NCBI GenBank assembly: GCA_018608245.1 | Contig: JABAZY010000002.1 | Span: 70,634-134,633 of the forward strand | Length of the DNA: 64,000 nucleotides | Source: Alphaproteobacteria bacterium | Lineage (GTDB): Bacteria; Pseudomonadota; Alphaproteobacteria; Micavibrionales; Micavibrionaceae | Direction: 5' to 3' | Notes under the pieces: generated by a model | Seen by the model: only the letters and a program-made list of their open reading frames with translations | The model's database searches: none | What the model was told of the DNA's origin: nothing | Made by a program: the position numbers and the translations under genes | Shown here: piece by piece, positions 8,475 through 17,974 of the stretch | How the letters are laid out: every line of letters starts with the position of its first letter | Position numbering within the stretch: position 1 is the stretch's first letter

Positions 8475-8747
8475 ATGTTAACAGATTTATTTTTTGAAAA
8501 CCCTTTGGATGCGCTTGCGTTATCGATATCGGGCGATGATATGGAGGCGCTTGAAATATTGTTGGAGGTGGTGATGTCAAAACCACCATTAGAAACAATA
8601 GTGCTTTTTAATAGCTTAATGGCGCAAGATATTATTGGTGAAAGGGTTGTTGCTACTCATAATGATATTGGTATAACCAATGTGAAAATTATAGAGATAG
8701 ACCAACAATCTAATGTTGTTGAGCTTCCCGCTCAGAAGGTTGCTTAA
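8475..8747 (+). CDS. Hypothetical protein, 90 residues
   Basis: Small acidic soluble protein with no signal peptide or known motif. The first two thirds look alpha-helical (PLDALALSISGDDMEALEIL) and the end looks beta-rich. It has its own promoter (8417-8444) and a TGAGG ribosome site, which supports it as a real gene. Its stop interlocks with that of the convergent downstream gene in TTAA (8744-8747). Function unknown. Confidence 0.65.
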   Translation: MLTDLFFENPLDALALSISGDDMEALEILLEVVMSKPPLETIVLFNSLMAQDIIGERVVATHNDIGITNVKIIEIDQQSNVVELPAQKVA

Positions 8748-9421
8748 GGTTGTTTCTTGTCTTCATTAGGGGCGGGCACAACTTCTGTTTGTGTCTGAGC
8801 GTCGTTGAGGACTTTTTCGAGTGCAGTGTCTGCTTTTTTGCCCTCTTTTGTTCCTATGCTGTTTAAGATATCACCAAAAGCTACGTCTGCTTCTGGATGA
8901 GTATCTCCAACCAAATTAGCCTCTACGGTCATGATGGAGTTTTTGCCAACCCATAATTGCGCGTTGTAAAGCGTTCCTTGGCGACCACGCGTGCCTTCGC
9001 CGATCAACATGCCCTGACGAATGTCTCCACGATCGTCGACGTCTATGCGGTAATCGCTTAATTCAACACGGGACAGCATGCCTTTCAGGGCGGCACCGAT
9101 AACAGCTTCGTTATAGCGATCATATTGTTCAGGTGTGGATGGGGAGCATGCCACGCTGATATCTACTGTTGTCATATGGTCATAGACCATTGTGTAACTG
9201 TGGAGGTCATAACATTTTGTATCGCCGACTGGGCAACGTTTGGTTTTATAAGGTTCGCTAGGGAAGGTTATTTCAAAATCACAACCCTCTGGCGCGTAGC
9301 GACCAGCGATAGGTTTTTCAACTTCTTCCTCTTCTTTCTTGTCCTTTTTAGCAAAGACGGATGTACTGAATAATAAGATAATAAATGAGTTTAATAAAAA
9401 TATATAACTAAATGTTTTCAT
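8744..9421 (-). CDS. Exported hypothetical protein, 225 residues
   Basis: The preferred start (MKTFSY) gives a clean Sec signal peptide cleaved after SVFA, followed by a highly charged KKDKKEEEE stretch and a periplasmic domain with four cysteines that could pair. A start 15 bp upstream would overlap hisS and lengthen the signal region. The ATG at 9421 begins right after the hisS stop, so the two are probably translationally coupled. The C-terminal tail is low-complexity (QTQTEVVPAPNEDKKQP). Function unknown. Confidence 0.75.
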   Translation of the reverse strand: MKTFSYIFLLNSFIILLFSTSVFAKKDKKEEEEVEKPIAGRYAPEGCDFEITFPSEPYKTKRCPVGDTKCYDLHSYTMVYDHMTTVDISVACSPSTPEQYDRYNEAVIGAALKGMLSRVELSDYRIDVDDRGDIRQGMLIGEGTRGRQGTLYNAQLWVGKNSIMTVEANLVGDTHPEADVAFGDILNSIGTKEGKKADTALEKVLNDAQTQTEVVPAPNEDKKQP

Positions 9422-9423
9422 TG

Positions 9424-10728
9424 TTATTTTTTCCATTCTTTTATATCAACGGGCTCCTGTAATCCGTTTGACATGTCCTTACGCTCAAAACCACTTTCTT
9501 TAGGATAACATATAAAGGGTATTTGTTTCTTCTCTGTGTATTTTAAATGCTTCTCCCATTTTTTAACAGGGTGATAAACTTCCACGTTAAAGCCATTGGC
9601 GCGTAATGTACGAGCGCTCTCGTTTGCTTTAGGGCTATCATCAGAATTCTCAACATAAACCAAAATATCCGTAGGGGATTTAGGGCCAATGCCTAATTTA
9701 TCAGGATTGGTCTGGCGAAGTACATCAAACAAACGACTAAACCCGATAGAGATACCAACACCAGGTAAATGTTTATTGATAAATCCACCTGCCAAGTCAT
9801 CATAACGACCACCAGAGCAAACTGACCCTGTAAATTGTGGTACATCCAATAACTGCGTTTCATAAACCGTGCCTGTGTAGTAATCCAAACCGCGCACGAT
9901 GGATAAGTCACCAATAACGCCATGCTCTGGTAAGTGAGCAAGGCTATCTAACACTGAATACAACTCATCAATACCATCTGACATTAAGCCGTTTTCGGCT
10001 TCAATATTCCTGATTACATCGGCATTACCTTTAATTTTAGCTAATTTAAGTATCTTGCCGACTTGCTCGCCACTTAATCCTTCGTCTTTTAGTAACTGAT
10101 TAATTTGATCAGTTTCCAATTTTTCGATTTTATCAATGATGCGGGTGATGGAGACATGATCTTTGATGTCCATGCTTTCTAACAGCCCCATTAAAATCTT
10201 ACGATTACTAATACGTAACTGAACGCGACCAATATCTAGGCCATCTAACGCTTCGTAAATAATCGCTGGTAGTTCGGCGTCATAGGCGATGGAGAGGTTG
10301 TCGACATTGATAACATCGATATCACATTGATAAAACTCACGCTGGCGTCCCATTTGTGGGCGCTCACCACGCCAGACGCGTTGCATCTGATAGCGTTTAA
10401 ACGGAAAGACAAGCTCGTTAAAATGTTGCGCGGTATAACGCGCAAACGGCACGGTTTGGTCAAAGTGAAGGGCGAGGCGGGATTCTTTATCATCACCTTC
10501 TTCTTTGTGAATACGTTCAATAGCATAGATTTCTTTATCAACTTCACCTTTGGCTAGAAGCACGTCAACTTCTTCCACGCTCGGTGTTTCGATAGAGCAA
10601 AAGCCATAGGACTCAAATGTTTTACGAATATGGTCAAACCATCTTTGCTCAACAAGACGTTCTTCGGGGAGCCATTCAGGGAATCCGCTGATAGGCTTTG
10701 GCTTATATATTTTCTTTTTATCACTCAT
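9424..10728 (-). CDS. hisS: Histidyl-tRNA synthetase
   Basis: 434 residues, class II synthetase charging tRNA-His. Motif 1 lies near residues 46-58 (IETPSVEEV), motif 2 at about 112-137 (QRVWRGERP and FYQCDID), the histidine-binding LDYYTGTVYE near 290, and motif 3 as GVGISIGFSRL. The segment ALHFDQTVPFARY and the motif 2 loop read unlike the standard E. coli enzyme and resemble the variant group found in some alphaproteobacteria. An exported unknown follows immediately. Confidence 0.95.
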   Translation of the reverse strand: MSDKKKIYKPKPISGFPEWLPEERLVEQRWFDHIRKTFESYGFCSIETPSVEEVDVLLAKGEVDKEIYAIERIHKEEGDDKESRLALHFDQTVPFARYTAQHFNELVFPFKRYQMQRVWRGERPQMGRQREFYQCDIDVINVDNLSIAYDAELPAIIYEALDGLDIGRVQLRISNRKILMGLLESMDIKDHVSITRIIDKIEKLETDQINQLLKDEGLSGEQVGKILKLAKIKGNADVIRNIEAENGLMSDGIDELYSVLDSLAHLPEHGVIGDLSIVRGLDYYTGTVYETQLLDVPQFTGSVCSGGRYDDLAGGFINKHLPGVGISIGFSRLFDVLRQTNPDKLGIGPKSPTDILVYVENSDDSPKANESARTLRANGFNVEVYHPVKKWEKHLKYTEKKQIPFICYPKESGFERKDMSNGLQEPVDIKEWKK

Positions 10729-10785
10729 GGGTCATTTATCCCTCGGCGGGCACGTGATGACAAGAGTAAATTAGACTTTACGCAT

Positions 10786-10824
10786 AAAAATACCCGCACT
10801 CTGTTATTTCAAGGGGCGGGTATT
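10786..10824 (-). terminator. Intrinsic terminator after the 152-residue gene
   Basis: AATACCCGC (10789-10797) and GCGGGTATT (10816-10824) form a 9-bp stem with an 18-nt loop. On the minus strand it is followed by TTTTT. It lies 18 bp past the stop of the gene at 10843. Confidence 0.75.
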
Positions 10825-10842
10825 GAAATTTTTTGTTGTTAC

Positions 10843-11301
10843 CTAATCACATTGAAGTCCAGATTTTAAAGGGCCTGCGACGACCATCGCGTTACGCTTC
10901 ATTTGGTTTCCAAGTAAATCCGCTCGAAACGGTTTGTTGCCTTTGATCTCAGAGAAACATTTTCTAGCTAAAATTACCTCTTTTGGAAAAGGTTCGTGAA
11001 GATCAATTAGGGCAACTGGTTTTCTGTCTTTTGTGTGCTGTGTGATTTCTTGAGGGCTTCCATCTAAAGGTGTCCATGTGGGATTGTTATGATGACCGTG
11101 TAAAGTAACCATAAAGGCATCGTGGCCAGTGGCTTTAAATTCATTATAAGTGTCTTGCATATCATTGCAAAAATGTATGAGAGATGCTTCGCCTCTACTT
11201 TCCGAAATTGCTTCAAGAGCAGATACTGCGTCTCCTCTTGCGTCAAAATTATTCATTAGTCTCATATTTGATAACGGGGAATCGTTAATACTTGCGGCCA
11301 T
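10843..11301 (-). CDS. Hypothetical protein, 152 residues
   Basis: Soluble, no signal peptide, no recognised domain. A strong AGGAG ribosome site sits 7 bases before the ATG and an intrinsic terminator follows, so it is a credible single-gene unit. A TTGACA (complement of 11351-11356) lies upstream, although its -10 is poor. Histidine-rich patches (VTLHGHHNN, QHTKDRK, LIDLHEPF) are visible, but no catalytic motif can be claimed. Confidence 0.7.
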   Translation of the reverse strand: MAASINDSPLSNMRLMNNFDARGDAVSALEAISESRGEASLIHFCNDMQDTYNEFKATGHDAFMVTLHGHHNNPTWTPLDGSPQEITQHTKDRKPVALIDLHEPFPKEVILARKCFSEIKGNKPFRADLLGNQMKRNAMVVAGPLKSGLQCD

Positions 11302-11363
11302 AATTTTCTCCTGTTTATTTTTTATAGACGTTAAACAGTAGTCATAACGCTGTCAATATGTAA

Positions 11364-13223
11364 TTATTTTAGATCAAAAAGCTTCTCAAGGCGGCTGACA
11401 AGGGCGTTTGCTAGCTCATCTGCGTCTGCGATGGTCATGGCACGCTTGTAGTATCTTGTCACATCATGGCCAATACCAATGGCGGTTAATTCAACTTGTT
11501 TAAGGCTCTCAATCCAGCCAATAACTTGGTGTAGGTCGTTTTCAAGCATGTTTGAGGCATTCACAGACAGGGTGGAATCATCCACGGGCGCACCATCAGA
11601 AATGACCATCATGATTTTACGCTTTTCTGATCGACGGGAGAGGCGGTTATGCGCCCATACAAGGCCTTCACCGTCGATATTTTCCTTTAAGATGCCTTCT
11701 TTCAGCATTAATCCAAGGTTCTTACGGGCACGGCGGAGCGGGGCGTCAGCGCTTTTGTATATAATATGCCTTAGGTCATTTAATCTGCCAGGGTGCGAAG
11801 GGCGTTGATTATCAATCCAAAGCTCACGGGATTTACCGCCTTTCCATGCGCGGGTGGTGAATCCTAAAATCTCTACCTTGACGCCACAACGCTCTAGCGT
11901 TTTCGCGAGGATATCTGCGCAAATAGCGGCAATAGTGATCGGGCGACCACGCATGGAGCCTGAATTATCAATTAATAAAGTCACAACCGTATCGCGGAAA
12001 TTTGTTTCTTTTTCTTGCTTAAAGCTCATAGGCACAGTTGGGTTGGCGATGATACGGGAAAGCTTGGCGGAGTCGAGATAGCCTTCTTCCTCATCAAAGC
12101 TCCATGAGCGTTGTTGTTGCGCCATTAACTTACGTTGTAAACGGTTGGCGAGCTTATTGGTGATTCCTTGGATATGCTGTAGCTGTTTATCAAGCAATTC
12201 ACGTAAGCGCGTAAGTTCCTCAGAATCTGCTAACTCTTCAGCCGCGATAATTTCATCAAATTGGCGCGTGTAGACAATATATTGCCCTTGGTTGAGTAGG
12301 CTGTCGGGGCGGTGCATATCTGGGCTGCCTGATTGCTCGCTTTCTTCGCCTTCGCCCATTAAGTGATCGGCGCTCACGTCTCCCATATCAGCATCTTCAT
12401 CAACACTATCGCTGGTGGTGTCGTCATCTTCAGCGGCGTCCATGGCTTGCGCACCAGATTGCTCTTGTTCGCTTTGGTCTTCAGCGGTGTCGTCTGCATC
12501 ATTGGCGGAGGTGTCATCGCTATCGTCATTTTCTAGGTCTTTATTGTCGCCATCCTCTGGCGCTTCAATATCTCCAGTAATAATGCCGAGCTGATGCATA
12601 AGTTCCCGCGACTGGCGTGCAAATTCAGCTTGGTCATCTAGGTGCGGTATTAAGCTTTTGAATCCATCCTTGCCTAAATTTTCTTTCAACCAAGGTTGCC
12701 AAAGTTTATTTATTTTAGAATAGCTTGGCGGAATTTCTTCACCCGTTAGTGCAATACGTGCGAGCGCATGAAGGGCATCCGCTGTGTGTGTATCTGTGCG
12801 TGTTTGAAGTTTCGCGTAACCCAAGCGTTCGCCTTTTTCCTGTAGCAGGTCATTTAAGTTATCTTTGACCCCTGGCATTTGGTTCGCGCCGATGGCTTCG
12901 CATCTGGCTTGCTCCAATGCGTCATAAATTTGTTGCGCCGATAAATCCATCGGGGCGTTATGGCGGTGAATATTCTTTTTATGATGTTGAAGCTGAAGTG
13001 CCTTTGAATCGGCGGCGCCACGCGTGATTTGAATTTCTTCCTGATCCATCGTTTGGTTGGGAATGGGCAGGGAGGTTTGATCCTCTTGTGGTGTCGTCGG
13101 ACGGTCAGCACGCTCCACAGCAGAGTAATTCACCTGAAGCTGTTTTTTACCAGAAATAGCTCGCAACGTCGCCGCCGTCGCATCCTTAAAATTCTCAAAT
13201 TCTTTGTTTTTGTTAGGCGCCAT
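11364..13223 (-). CDS. cobT: Cobaltochelatase-type subunit CobT (VWA protein)
   Basis: 619 residues. There is an N-terminal helical domain (1-215), a strongly acidic linker (about 215-300) and a C-terminal von Willebrand A domain whose MIDAS motif D419-x-S421-x-S423 (DNSGSM) is intact. CobT and CobS form an AAA+/VWA pair that in aerobic B12 synthesis drives CobN to insert cobalt. The start overlaps the cobS end by 11 bp. No cobN or other cob gene is in the window, so the actual client may differ. Confidence 0.9.
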   Translation of the reverse strand: MAPNKNKEFENFKDATAATLRAISGKKQLQVNYSAVERADRPTTPQEDQTSLPIPNQTMDQEEIQITRGAADSKALQLQHHKKNIHRHNAPMDLSAQQIYDALEQARCEAIGANQMPGVKDNLNDLLQEKGERLGYAKLQTRTDTHTADALHALARIALTGEEIPPSYSKINKLWQPWLKENLGKDGFKSLIPHLDDQAEFARQSRELMHQLGIITGDIEAPEDGDNKDLENDDSDDTSANDADDTAEDQSEQEQSGAQAMDAAEDDDTTSDSVDEDADMGDVSADHLMGEGEESEQSGSPDMHRPDSLLNQGQYIVYTRQFDEIIAAEELADSEELTRLRELLDKQLQHIQGITNKLANRLQRKLMAQQQRSWSFDEEEGYLDSAKLSRIIANPTVPMSFKQEKETNFRDTVVTLLIDNSGSMRGRPITIAAICADILAKTLERCGVKVEILGFTTRAWKGGKSRELWIDNQRPSHPGRLNDLRHIIYKSADAPLRRARKNLGLMLKEGILKENIDGEGLVWAHNRLSRRSEKRKIMMVISDGAPVDDSTLSVNASNMLENDLHQVIGWIESLKQVELTAIGIGHDVTRYYKRAMTIADADELANALVSRLEKLFDLK

Positions 13224-14247
13224 TGTTCGTTAATAACTCAATCCCAAAGCATCTCTGGTAATATTCATTCAACACAGGCCATTCTAGTTCGTCGCATTTG
13301 TTCATGAAGGCGTATTTGAAGGATAGCTCGCGATCACCAAAGATACGCATATTCTCTGCCCAGCTTAAAACGGTTCGTGGGCTCATTAATGTTGATAGGT
13401 CACCATTGATAAAGCCTTGGCGTGTTAGGCCAGCCATTCTGACCATTGCGTCAATTGTTTCCCTGCCGTCTTTTGTATCTAAATCTGGGCTTTTGGCAGC
13501 AATGATAGATGTCTCCATGTCATGCTCAAGATAATTTAGCTGCGCGACAATGTTCCATCTGTCCATTTGTGCTTGGTTAATTTGTTGCGTGCCGTGATAA
13601 AGCCCTGTTGTATCACCAAGCCCCACTGTGTTTGACGTTGCAAACAAACGGAACGCTGGGTGAGGGCGCAATACCACGTTTTGATCAAGCAAGGTTAGGC
13701 GACCTTCAGCCTCAAGCACACGCTGGATAACGAACATCACATCTGGGCGCCCTGCATCATATTCATCAAACACTAACGCCACTGGGTTTTGAATAGCCCA
13801 AGGAAGTAAGCCTTCTTGGTAACGCGTGATCTGTTTACCTTCTTGCAGGACAATCATATCCTTACCAAGCAAATCTATACGGCTGACATGGCTGTCCATA
13901 TTGATACGCACACACGGCCAGTTTAGGCGGGCGGCAACTTGTTCAATATGGGTGGATTTACCTGTTCCATGATACCCTTGAACCATCACACGACGATTGT
14001 CGGCAAAGCCTGCCAAAATGGCTAATGTCGTGTCATGGTCGAATTTATAATTTTTATCAATCTCTGGCACGTTGCTGTTAGGCTCTTTAAAGCCCGGCAC
14101 TTTCCAGTCAATATCTAGATCAAATGTTTCCCGTACGCTGTAATGTGTATCAGGAATGGATGTGTATTTACCTTCCTTCGTAACCACTTTCGTGATGTCG
14201 AAAGAGTTGGCGTTGATATCGTCTTGAACTTGTTTTTCTTTTGCCAT
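13213..14247 (-). CDS. cobS: Cobaltochelatase-type AAA+ ATPase CobS
   Basis: 344 residues of the MoxR-like AAA+ group. Walker A is GYHGTGKS (91-98) and Walker B is ALVFDEYD with D161 and E162. The sensor region FATSNTVG is present. It should form hexamers with CobT and supply ATP-driven remodelling to CobN. It lies between the dnaJ-like gene (9 bp upstream) and cobT (overlapping), a standard alphaproteobacterial operon. Confidence 0.93.
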   Translation of the reverse strand: MAKEKQVQDDINANSFDITKVVTKEGKYTSIPDTHYSVRETFDLDIDWKVPGFKEPNSNVPEIDKNYKFDHDTTLAILAGFADNRRVMVQGYHGTGKSTHIEQVAARLNWPCVRINMDSHVSRIDLLGKDMIVLQEGKQITRYQEGLLPWAIQNPVALVFDEYDAGRPDVMFVIQRVLEAEGRLTLLDQNVVLRPHPAFRLFATSNTVGLGDTTGLYHGTQQINQAQMDRWNIVAQLNYLEHDMETSIIAAKSPDLDTKDGRETIDAMVRMAGLTRQGFINGDLSTLMSPRTVLSWAENMRIFGDRELSFKYAFMNKCDELEWPVLNEYYQRCFGIELLTNNGA

Positions 14248-14256
14248 GGCGGGTGC

Positions 14257-14877
14257 TTATTTTTCTTTTTCTAGAGTGTCGTAACGCTGAAATGCGAGCT
14301 TTAATACTGTATAGGATATATTTATCTTTTTGAGAAGCTCTTCCGATTCTGAAGATCCTTTATTTCTGTCTGGATGATGTTTCATCGCCAGCTCTTTATA
14401 ACGTTTTTTGATAACGGCTAAATCAAGCGGCGGCTCTAAATTAAATATGAGCATAGCTTCATATTCGGCGGAGTTGCGGTCAAACTCACGCCCATTCTTA
14501 TCGTATTCTTCATAGGCGCGTCCTGCGCGATCATCTGGGTTTTCACCTTTGCCGTAAAAGTCCCAAGCGCGTTGGCGTAAATCATCTTCTGTTGCATGTT
14601 CCCCGTGACGCCAAGTTGGGCGATCACCGAACATACTTTTTAAAATATGGTCTTCAACTTCCTTAGGGTTCATACCTTCAAAGAAATTCCATGCACGGTT
14701 ATATTCGCTAATATGTCCTTGGCAGAACCAATAATGGTCAGATAATGAGCGATCTTTGGGCGCACGAAAGGTACCCTCGCTAGGGCACCCTGGCATTTGG
14801 CAAGGTTTTGTTCTAGTTCGAGCTTGTCGAATGTCCTGAAATTCAGGTGACTTTTCTTTTAAATGTATTTTTGGCAT
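14257..14877 (-). CDS. J-domain (DnaJ-like) protein of the cobS-cobT operon
   Basis: 206 residues with the J domain at the C-terminus (about 145-203) and the HPD tripeptide at 168-170, so it can stimulate an Hsp70. The N-terminal part has a possible zinc site (C26, C31, C52, H55). It lacks the G/F and zinc-finger regions of true DnaJ. Position first in the operon suggests it helps load or assemble CobS/CobT. The bolA gene diverges from it 120 bp away. Confidence 0.88.
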   Translation of the reverse strand: MPKIHLKEKSPEFQDIRQARTRTKPCQMPGCPSEGTFRAPKDRSLSDHYWFCQGHISEYNRAWNFFEGMNPKEVEDHILKSMFGDRPTWRHGEHATEDDLRQRAWDFYGKGENPDDRAGRAYEEYDKNGREFDRNSAEYEAMLIFNLEPPLDLAVIKKRYKELAMKHHPDRNKGSSESEELLKKINISYTVLKLAFQRYDTLEKEK

Positions 14878-14997
14878 ATTCTTCTATTATGACGGGAAAT
14901 AGTTTGTTAGACAAGTTCTGTAAAGCCTTATCAGTAGCATTTCTGATAGGGACTTTGGTATAATAAAATTGGGTCATTCTAACTAGAAAAGAATCAA

Positions 14998-15258
14998 ATG
15001 AGTAATATGCAGGATAAAATTCAAAAAAAGCTTGAAATAGCTTTAAATCCGACACAACTAGAAGTTGTTAATGAAAGTTATAAGCATCAAGGGCATGCGG
15101 GAGATGACGGTACGGGTGAAAGTCATTTTCATATTATGATAGCATCTTCTTTATTTGAAAATAAAACTAGATTAGCCAAGGAACGTATGATTTACAAAGC
15201 CTTAGAGAATGAAATGCCCATTATTCACGCCCTATCTATCAACATTTTAACAGATTAA
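14998..15258 (+). CDS. bolA: BolA family protein
   Basis: 86 residues, typical BolA length. The segment GHAGDDGTGESHFHIMI and the conserved histidine in IIHALSI are diagnostic. BolA proteins bind monothiol glutaredoxins through a shared Fe-S cluster and are linked to iron signalling and envelope shape. A TATAAT hexamer is visible at about 14957-14962. It diverges from the dnaJ-like/cobS/cobT operon, the usual arrangement in this class. Confidence 0.92.
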   Translation: MSNMQDKIQKKLEIALNPTQLEVVNESYKHQGHAGDDGTGESHFHIMIASSLFENKTRLAKERMIYKALENEMPIIHALSINILTD

Positions 15259-15420
15259 ATTATATACTTTAGTATGCATTGTTAATAACTTTTACATCTT
15301 CTGGTTGTAGAATGGTTACGATGGTGTATGTTTTGTCTTGTGTTTGTTCTTTCTATGTTCGTTTTTAAAGCAGTGGGAAGAGCTATTTTGATAGAAATTT
15401 CTTTGTTAGGGAAAAATATT

Positions 15421-15909
15421 ATGTCTGATGTGAATGATAATAATGCGACGGGTGCCGCTGAAAATAGAGTAGAAAAAAAGTATATTGAGTCTAAGAGTTC
15501 ATTAGTTTCCAGAAATATTACCGTTATGGGGCGCAGAACATCTGTTCGTCTAGAGCCTGAAATGTGGTCAGCGATGAAGAATATCTCAAAGCGTGAAGAA
15601 TGTACTATTCATGATTTATGCTCGTTGATTGCTCTACGTAAAAAGTCAGAAACATCATTGACCGCGGCTATTCGTGTTTTCTTGATGCTTTACTATCGCG
15701 CCTCTAGTACCGAAAATGGTCACGACAAAGCGGGGCACGGTGATTTTCAAAACATGAAACGTCGGGCAGGGATGGATAAAGATTGGTCCGCCTCCAAAAT
15801 GAAGTCCAAGTCATTAGATGTTTCCGATTATTCAGTTGAAGAGCGTTTGTCTCCTCATCTAAAAGCGATGCAGAATGTTGATGTTGCTAATAGCGCTGCG
15901 CAGCAATAA
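15421..15909 (+). CDS. Ribbon-helix-helix domain protein
   Basis: With the ATG at 15421, preceded by an AGGGA ribosome site, the protein is 162 residues; the frame continues upstream but gives an implausible hydrophobic extension. The core (SRNITVMGRRTSVRLEPEMW ... SLTAAIRVFLMLYYRAS) matches the ribbon-helix-helix family widespread in alphaproteobacteria, with a beta strand followed by two helices. It probably binds DNA as a dimer. The charged tail of about 60 residues is low-complexity. Regulatory target unknown. Confidence 0.75.
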   Translation: MSDVNDNNATGAAENRVEKKYIESKSSLVSRNITVMGRRTSVRLEPEMWSAMKNISKREECTIHDLCSLIALRKKSETSLTAAIRVFLMLYYRASSTENGHDKAGHGDFQNMKRRAGMDKDWSASKMKSKSLDVSDYSVEERLSPHLKAMQNVDVANSAAQQ

Positions 15910-15916
15910 CTAAGTA

Positions 15917-16858
15917 TTAACGACCAAATTTTAGGAATTTTTTGCGGCGTTCGGCTTTCAGTTTATCTGCATCCCATGGCATTAATTGGTGAAGTGCTGT
16001 GTCGATTTGTTTGGCGACATTATTGATGGTTTCTTCCTTCATGCGGTGGGCTCCACCGATAGGTTCTTTGATGATTCCATCAATCAATTTCAGGTCTAGA
16101 ATATCTTGCGCCGTGATTTTTAGTGAGGTTGCTGCATCTGAGGCAAAGTCCGCACTGCGCCATAGGATAGAGGCACAACCTTCTGGTGAAATAACGGAAT
16201 AGATTGAATGTTCCAGCATGTAGATTTTGTCGGCTGTCGCAATTGCAATCGCACCACCTGAGCCACCTTCGCCAATCACGACGGAGATGATAGGTACGCT
16301 TACGTTTAGACAGGTCTCAATAGATTTTGCAATTGCTTCTGCTTGTCCGCGTTCCTCGGCACCAAGGCCAGGGTAGGCGCCGGCTGTATCCACGAGCGTA
16401 ATGATTGGAATTTGGAAATGATCCGCCATTTTCATTAGGCGTTGGGCTTTACGGTATCCTTCAGGACGCGCCATGCCGAAGTTGTGCTTAATGCGGCTTT
16501 CGGTATCACTACCGCGCTCTTGCCCCATGATAATACAAGATTGCCCTTGGAATCGGCCTAGACCACCCAATAACGCATAATCATCTGCGAAGTTACGGTC
16601 ACCGGCAAGTGGAGTGAAATTTTCGATCATGCCCGCAACATAGTCCGAAAAATGTGGACGGTTGCCGTGGCGCGCTACTTGGACTTTCTGAGCAGGGGTC
16701 AGCTTGCTGTAAGCTTGAGTGAGAAGCTTCTCAACTTTGTTCTTCATGCGCGTGATTTCACCATCGATATTGACGGATGGGTCATTTTCAACATTGCGCA
16801 ACTCTGCAATTTTGCCTTCTAACTCAAGGATAGGTTTTTCAAACTCTAGCTGACTCAT
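15917..16858 (-). CDS. accA: Acetyl-CoA carboxylase carboxyltransferase subunit alpha
   Basis: 313 residues, close to the usual 317. It pairs with AccD to transfer CO2 from carboxybiotin to acetyl-CoA, the first step of fatty acid synthesis. Visible signatures are MGQERG, RPEGYRKA, TLVDTAGAYPG, GEGGSGGAIA and ISPEGCASILW. The xerD gene is upstream on the same strand with a hairpin between, so it probably has its own promoter. Confidence 0.97.
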   Translation of the reverse strand: MSQLEFEKPILELEGKIAELRNVENDPSVNIDGEITRMKNKVEKLLTQAYSKLTPAQKVQVARHGNRPHFSDYVAGMIENFTPLAGDRNFADDYALLGGLGRFQGQSCIIMGQERGSDTESRIKHNFGMARPEGYRKAQRLMKMADHFQIPIITLVDTAGAYPGLGAEERGQAEAIAKSIETCLNVSVPIISVVIGEGGSGGAIAIATADKIYMLEHSIYSVISPEGCASILWRSADFASDAATSLKITAQDILDLKLIDGIIKEPIGGAHRMKEETINNVAKQIDTALHQLMPWDADKLKAERRKKFLKFGR

Positions 16859-16912
16859 TGGTATGACCCTTATTAATTCAAAATAGTTAATTACTGATAG
16901 CTTTTAATAGCA

Positions 16913-16957
16913 AATCAGGCGGAAAAGAGCAATGAGATTGTCTTTATCCGCCTGATT
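16913..16957 (-). terminator. Long hairpin, probable xerD terminator
   Basis: An 11-bp perfect stem, AATCAGGCGGA (16913-16923) and TCCGCCTGATT (16947-16957). The 23-nt loop can pair further. The T-tract on the minus strand is weak, so it may instead be an RNA-stabilising or processing hairpin. It lies 25 bp past the xerD stop. Confidence 0.6.
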
Positions 16958-16981
16958 AGAATTAGATATTAAGAAAAGCTA

Positions 16982-17971
16982 TTAACTAGCTGATTTCTTT
17001 GAAATAGGGTGGTTTTCTTCAACTGTTTCTTTCAACCCTTCACTCACAATATGTGTGTAAATTTGAGTTGTTGCGATATCAGCATGACCCAGCATTTTCT
17101 GAACTGAGCGAAGATCCGCGCCACGGCTTAGAAGATGTGTTGCAAAAGCGTGGCGAAGAATGTGCGGGCTTACGCGACCTTCATCAACTTCTGCATCTTT
17201 AGCCAATGTTTTAAGCAGTTGTGCAAAACGCTGACGTGTTAAGTGACCACTTTCTGACGTTCTTGATGGGAACACATATTTTTCTTGCGCGGCAAGATTT
17301 TCTGTTCCTATGAACTGTTTACGAACATTCAGGTAGTTAGCAATAGCTTTTTGAGCTGGCTCTGAAAGAGGAACCATACGCTCACGACCACCTTTACCTT
17401 CGATCATAAGGAACTCAGTTCCTTCACCGATCGCAGACATTGGAAGACCAACAAGCTCAGAAACACGAAGACCTGTTGCATAAAGCATTTCAAGCAAACA
17501 TACGAGACGAGTGCTTTCAGATGTTCCTGCATTACCAGCAGTTTTAATCAGCTGTGACACTTCTTCTTCGCTAAGTGTTTTAGGAAGAGTACGGCCTTGT
17601 TTAGGGCTCTTGATTGTTGATGTTGGATCATCACTACGTGCATCTTCTGAGATCAAGTAACGGTAATATTGACGCATCGCGGACAGGCGACGTGCAACAG
17701 TACGTACTGTGATTTGTGAGCTATTCTCACCTTTAACGTGAATTTTATGCGTTAAGAAATCTAGATAAGCTTTCAAATCATCTGTGCTAGCTTTGTCTAG
17801 ATCAACTTTGCGCTCTGCGCGTAAGTATAAAGTAACATCAGCAAGATCGCGTTTATATGCTTGGCGTGTATTCAACGCAGCACCACGTTCTGATGTTAAC
17901 ATGTCTAGAAAAGCACCAACACTTGCATGCAAATCTGGTTCTGGCATTTTTGGACGGCCTGGACGTGCCAT
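16982..17971 (-). CDS. xerD: Tyrosine recombinase XerD
   Basis: 329 residues. There is an N-terminal SAM-like core-binding domain (about 12-112) and a C-terminal catalytic domain. The active-site set is complete: R169, K193, H270, R273, H296 and the nucleophile Y305 (TTQIYTHI). XerD acts with XerC at dif to resolve chromosome dimers. The location downstream of the exported protein gene and divergent from aroK is a conserved alphaproteobacterial arrangement and argues against a phage integrase. A GGAG ribosome site lies between the two genes. Confidence 0.93.
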   Translation of the reverse strand: MARPGRPKMPEPDLHASVGAFLDMLTSERGAALNTRQAYKRDLADVTLYLRAERKVDLDKASTDDLKAYLDFLTHKIHVKGENSSQITVRTVARRLSAMRQYYRYLISEDARSDDPTSTIKSPKQGRTLPKTLSEEEVSQLIKTAGNAGTSESTRLVCLLEMLYATGLRVSELVGLPMSAIGEGTEFLMIEGKGGRERMVPLSEPAQKAIANYLNVRKQFIGTENLAAQEKYVFPSRTSESGHLTRQRFAQLLKTLAKDAEVDEGRVSPHILRHAFATHLLSRGADLRSVQKMLGHADIATTQIYTHIVSEGLKETVEENHPISKKSAS

Positions 17972-17974
17972 TTT

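Noticed and set aside
16982-17971. Tyrosine recombinase as evidence of a mobile element
   Set aside because: All features and neighbours fit housekeeping XerD; no att-like repeats or phage genes are nearby.
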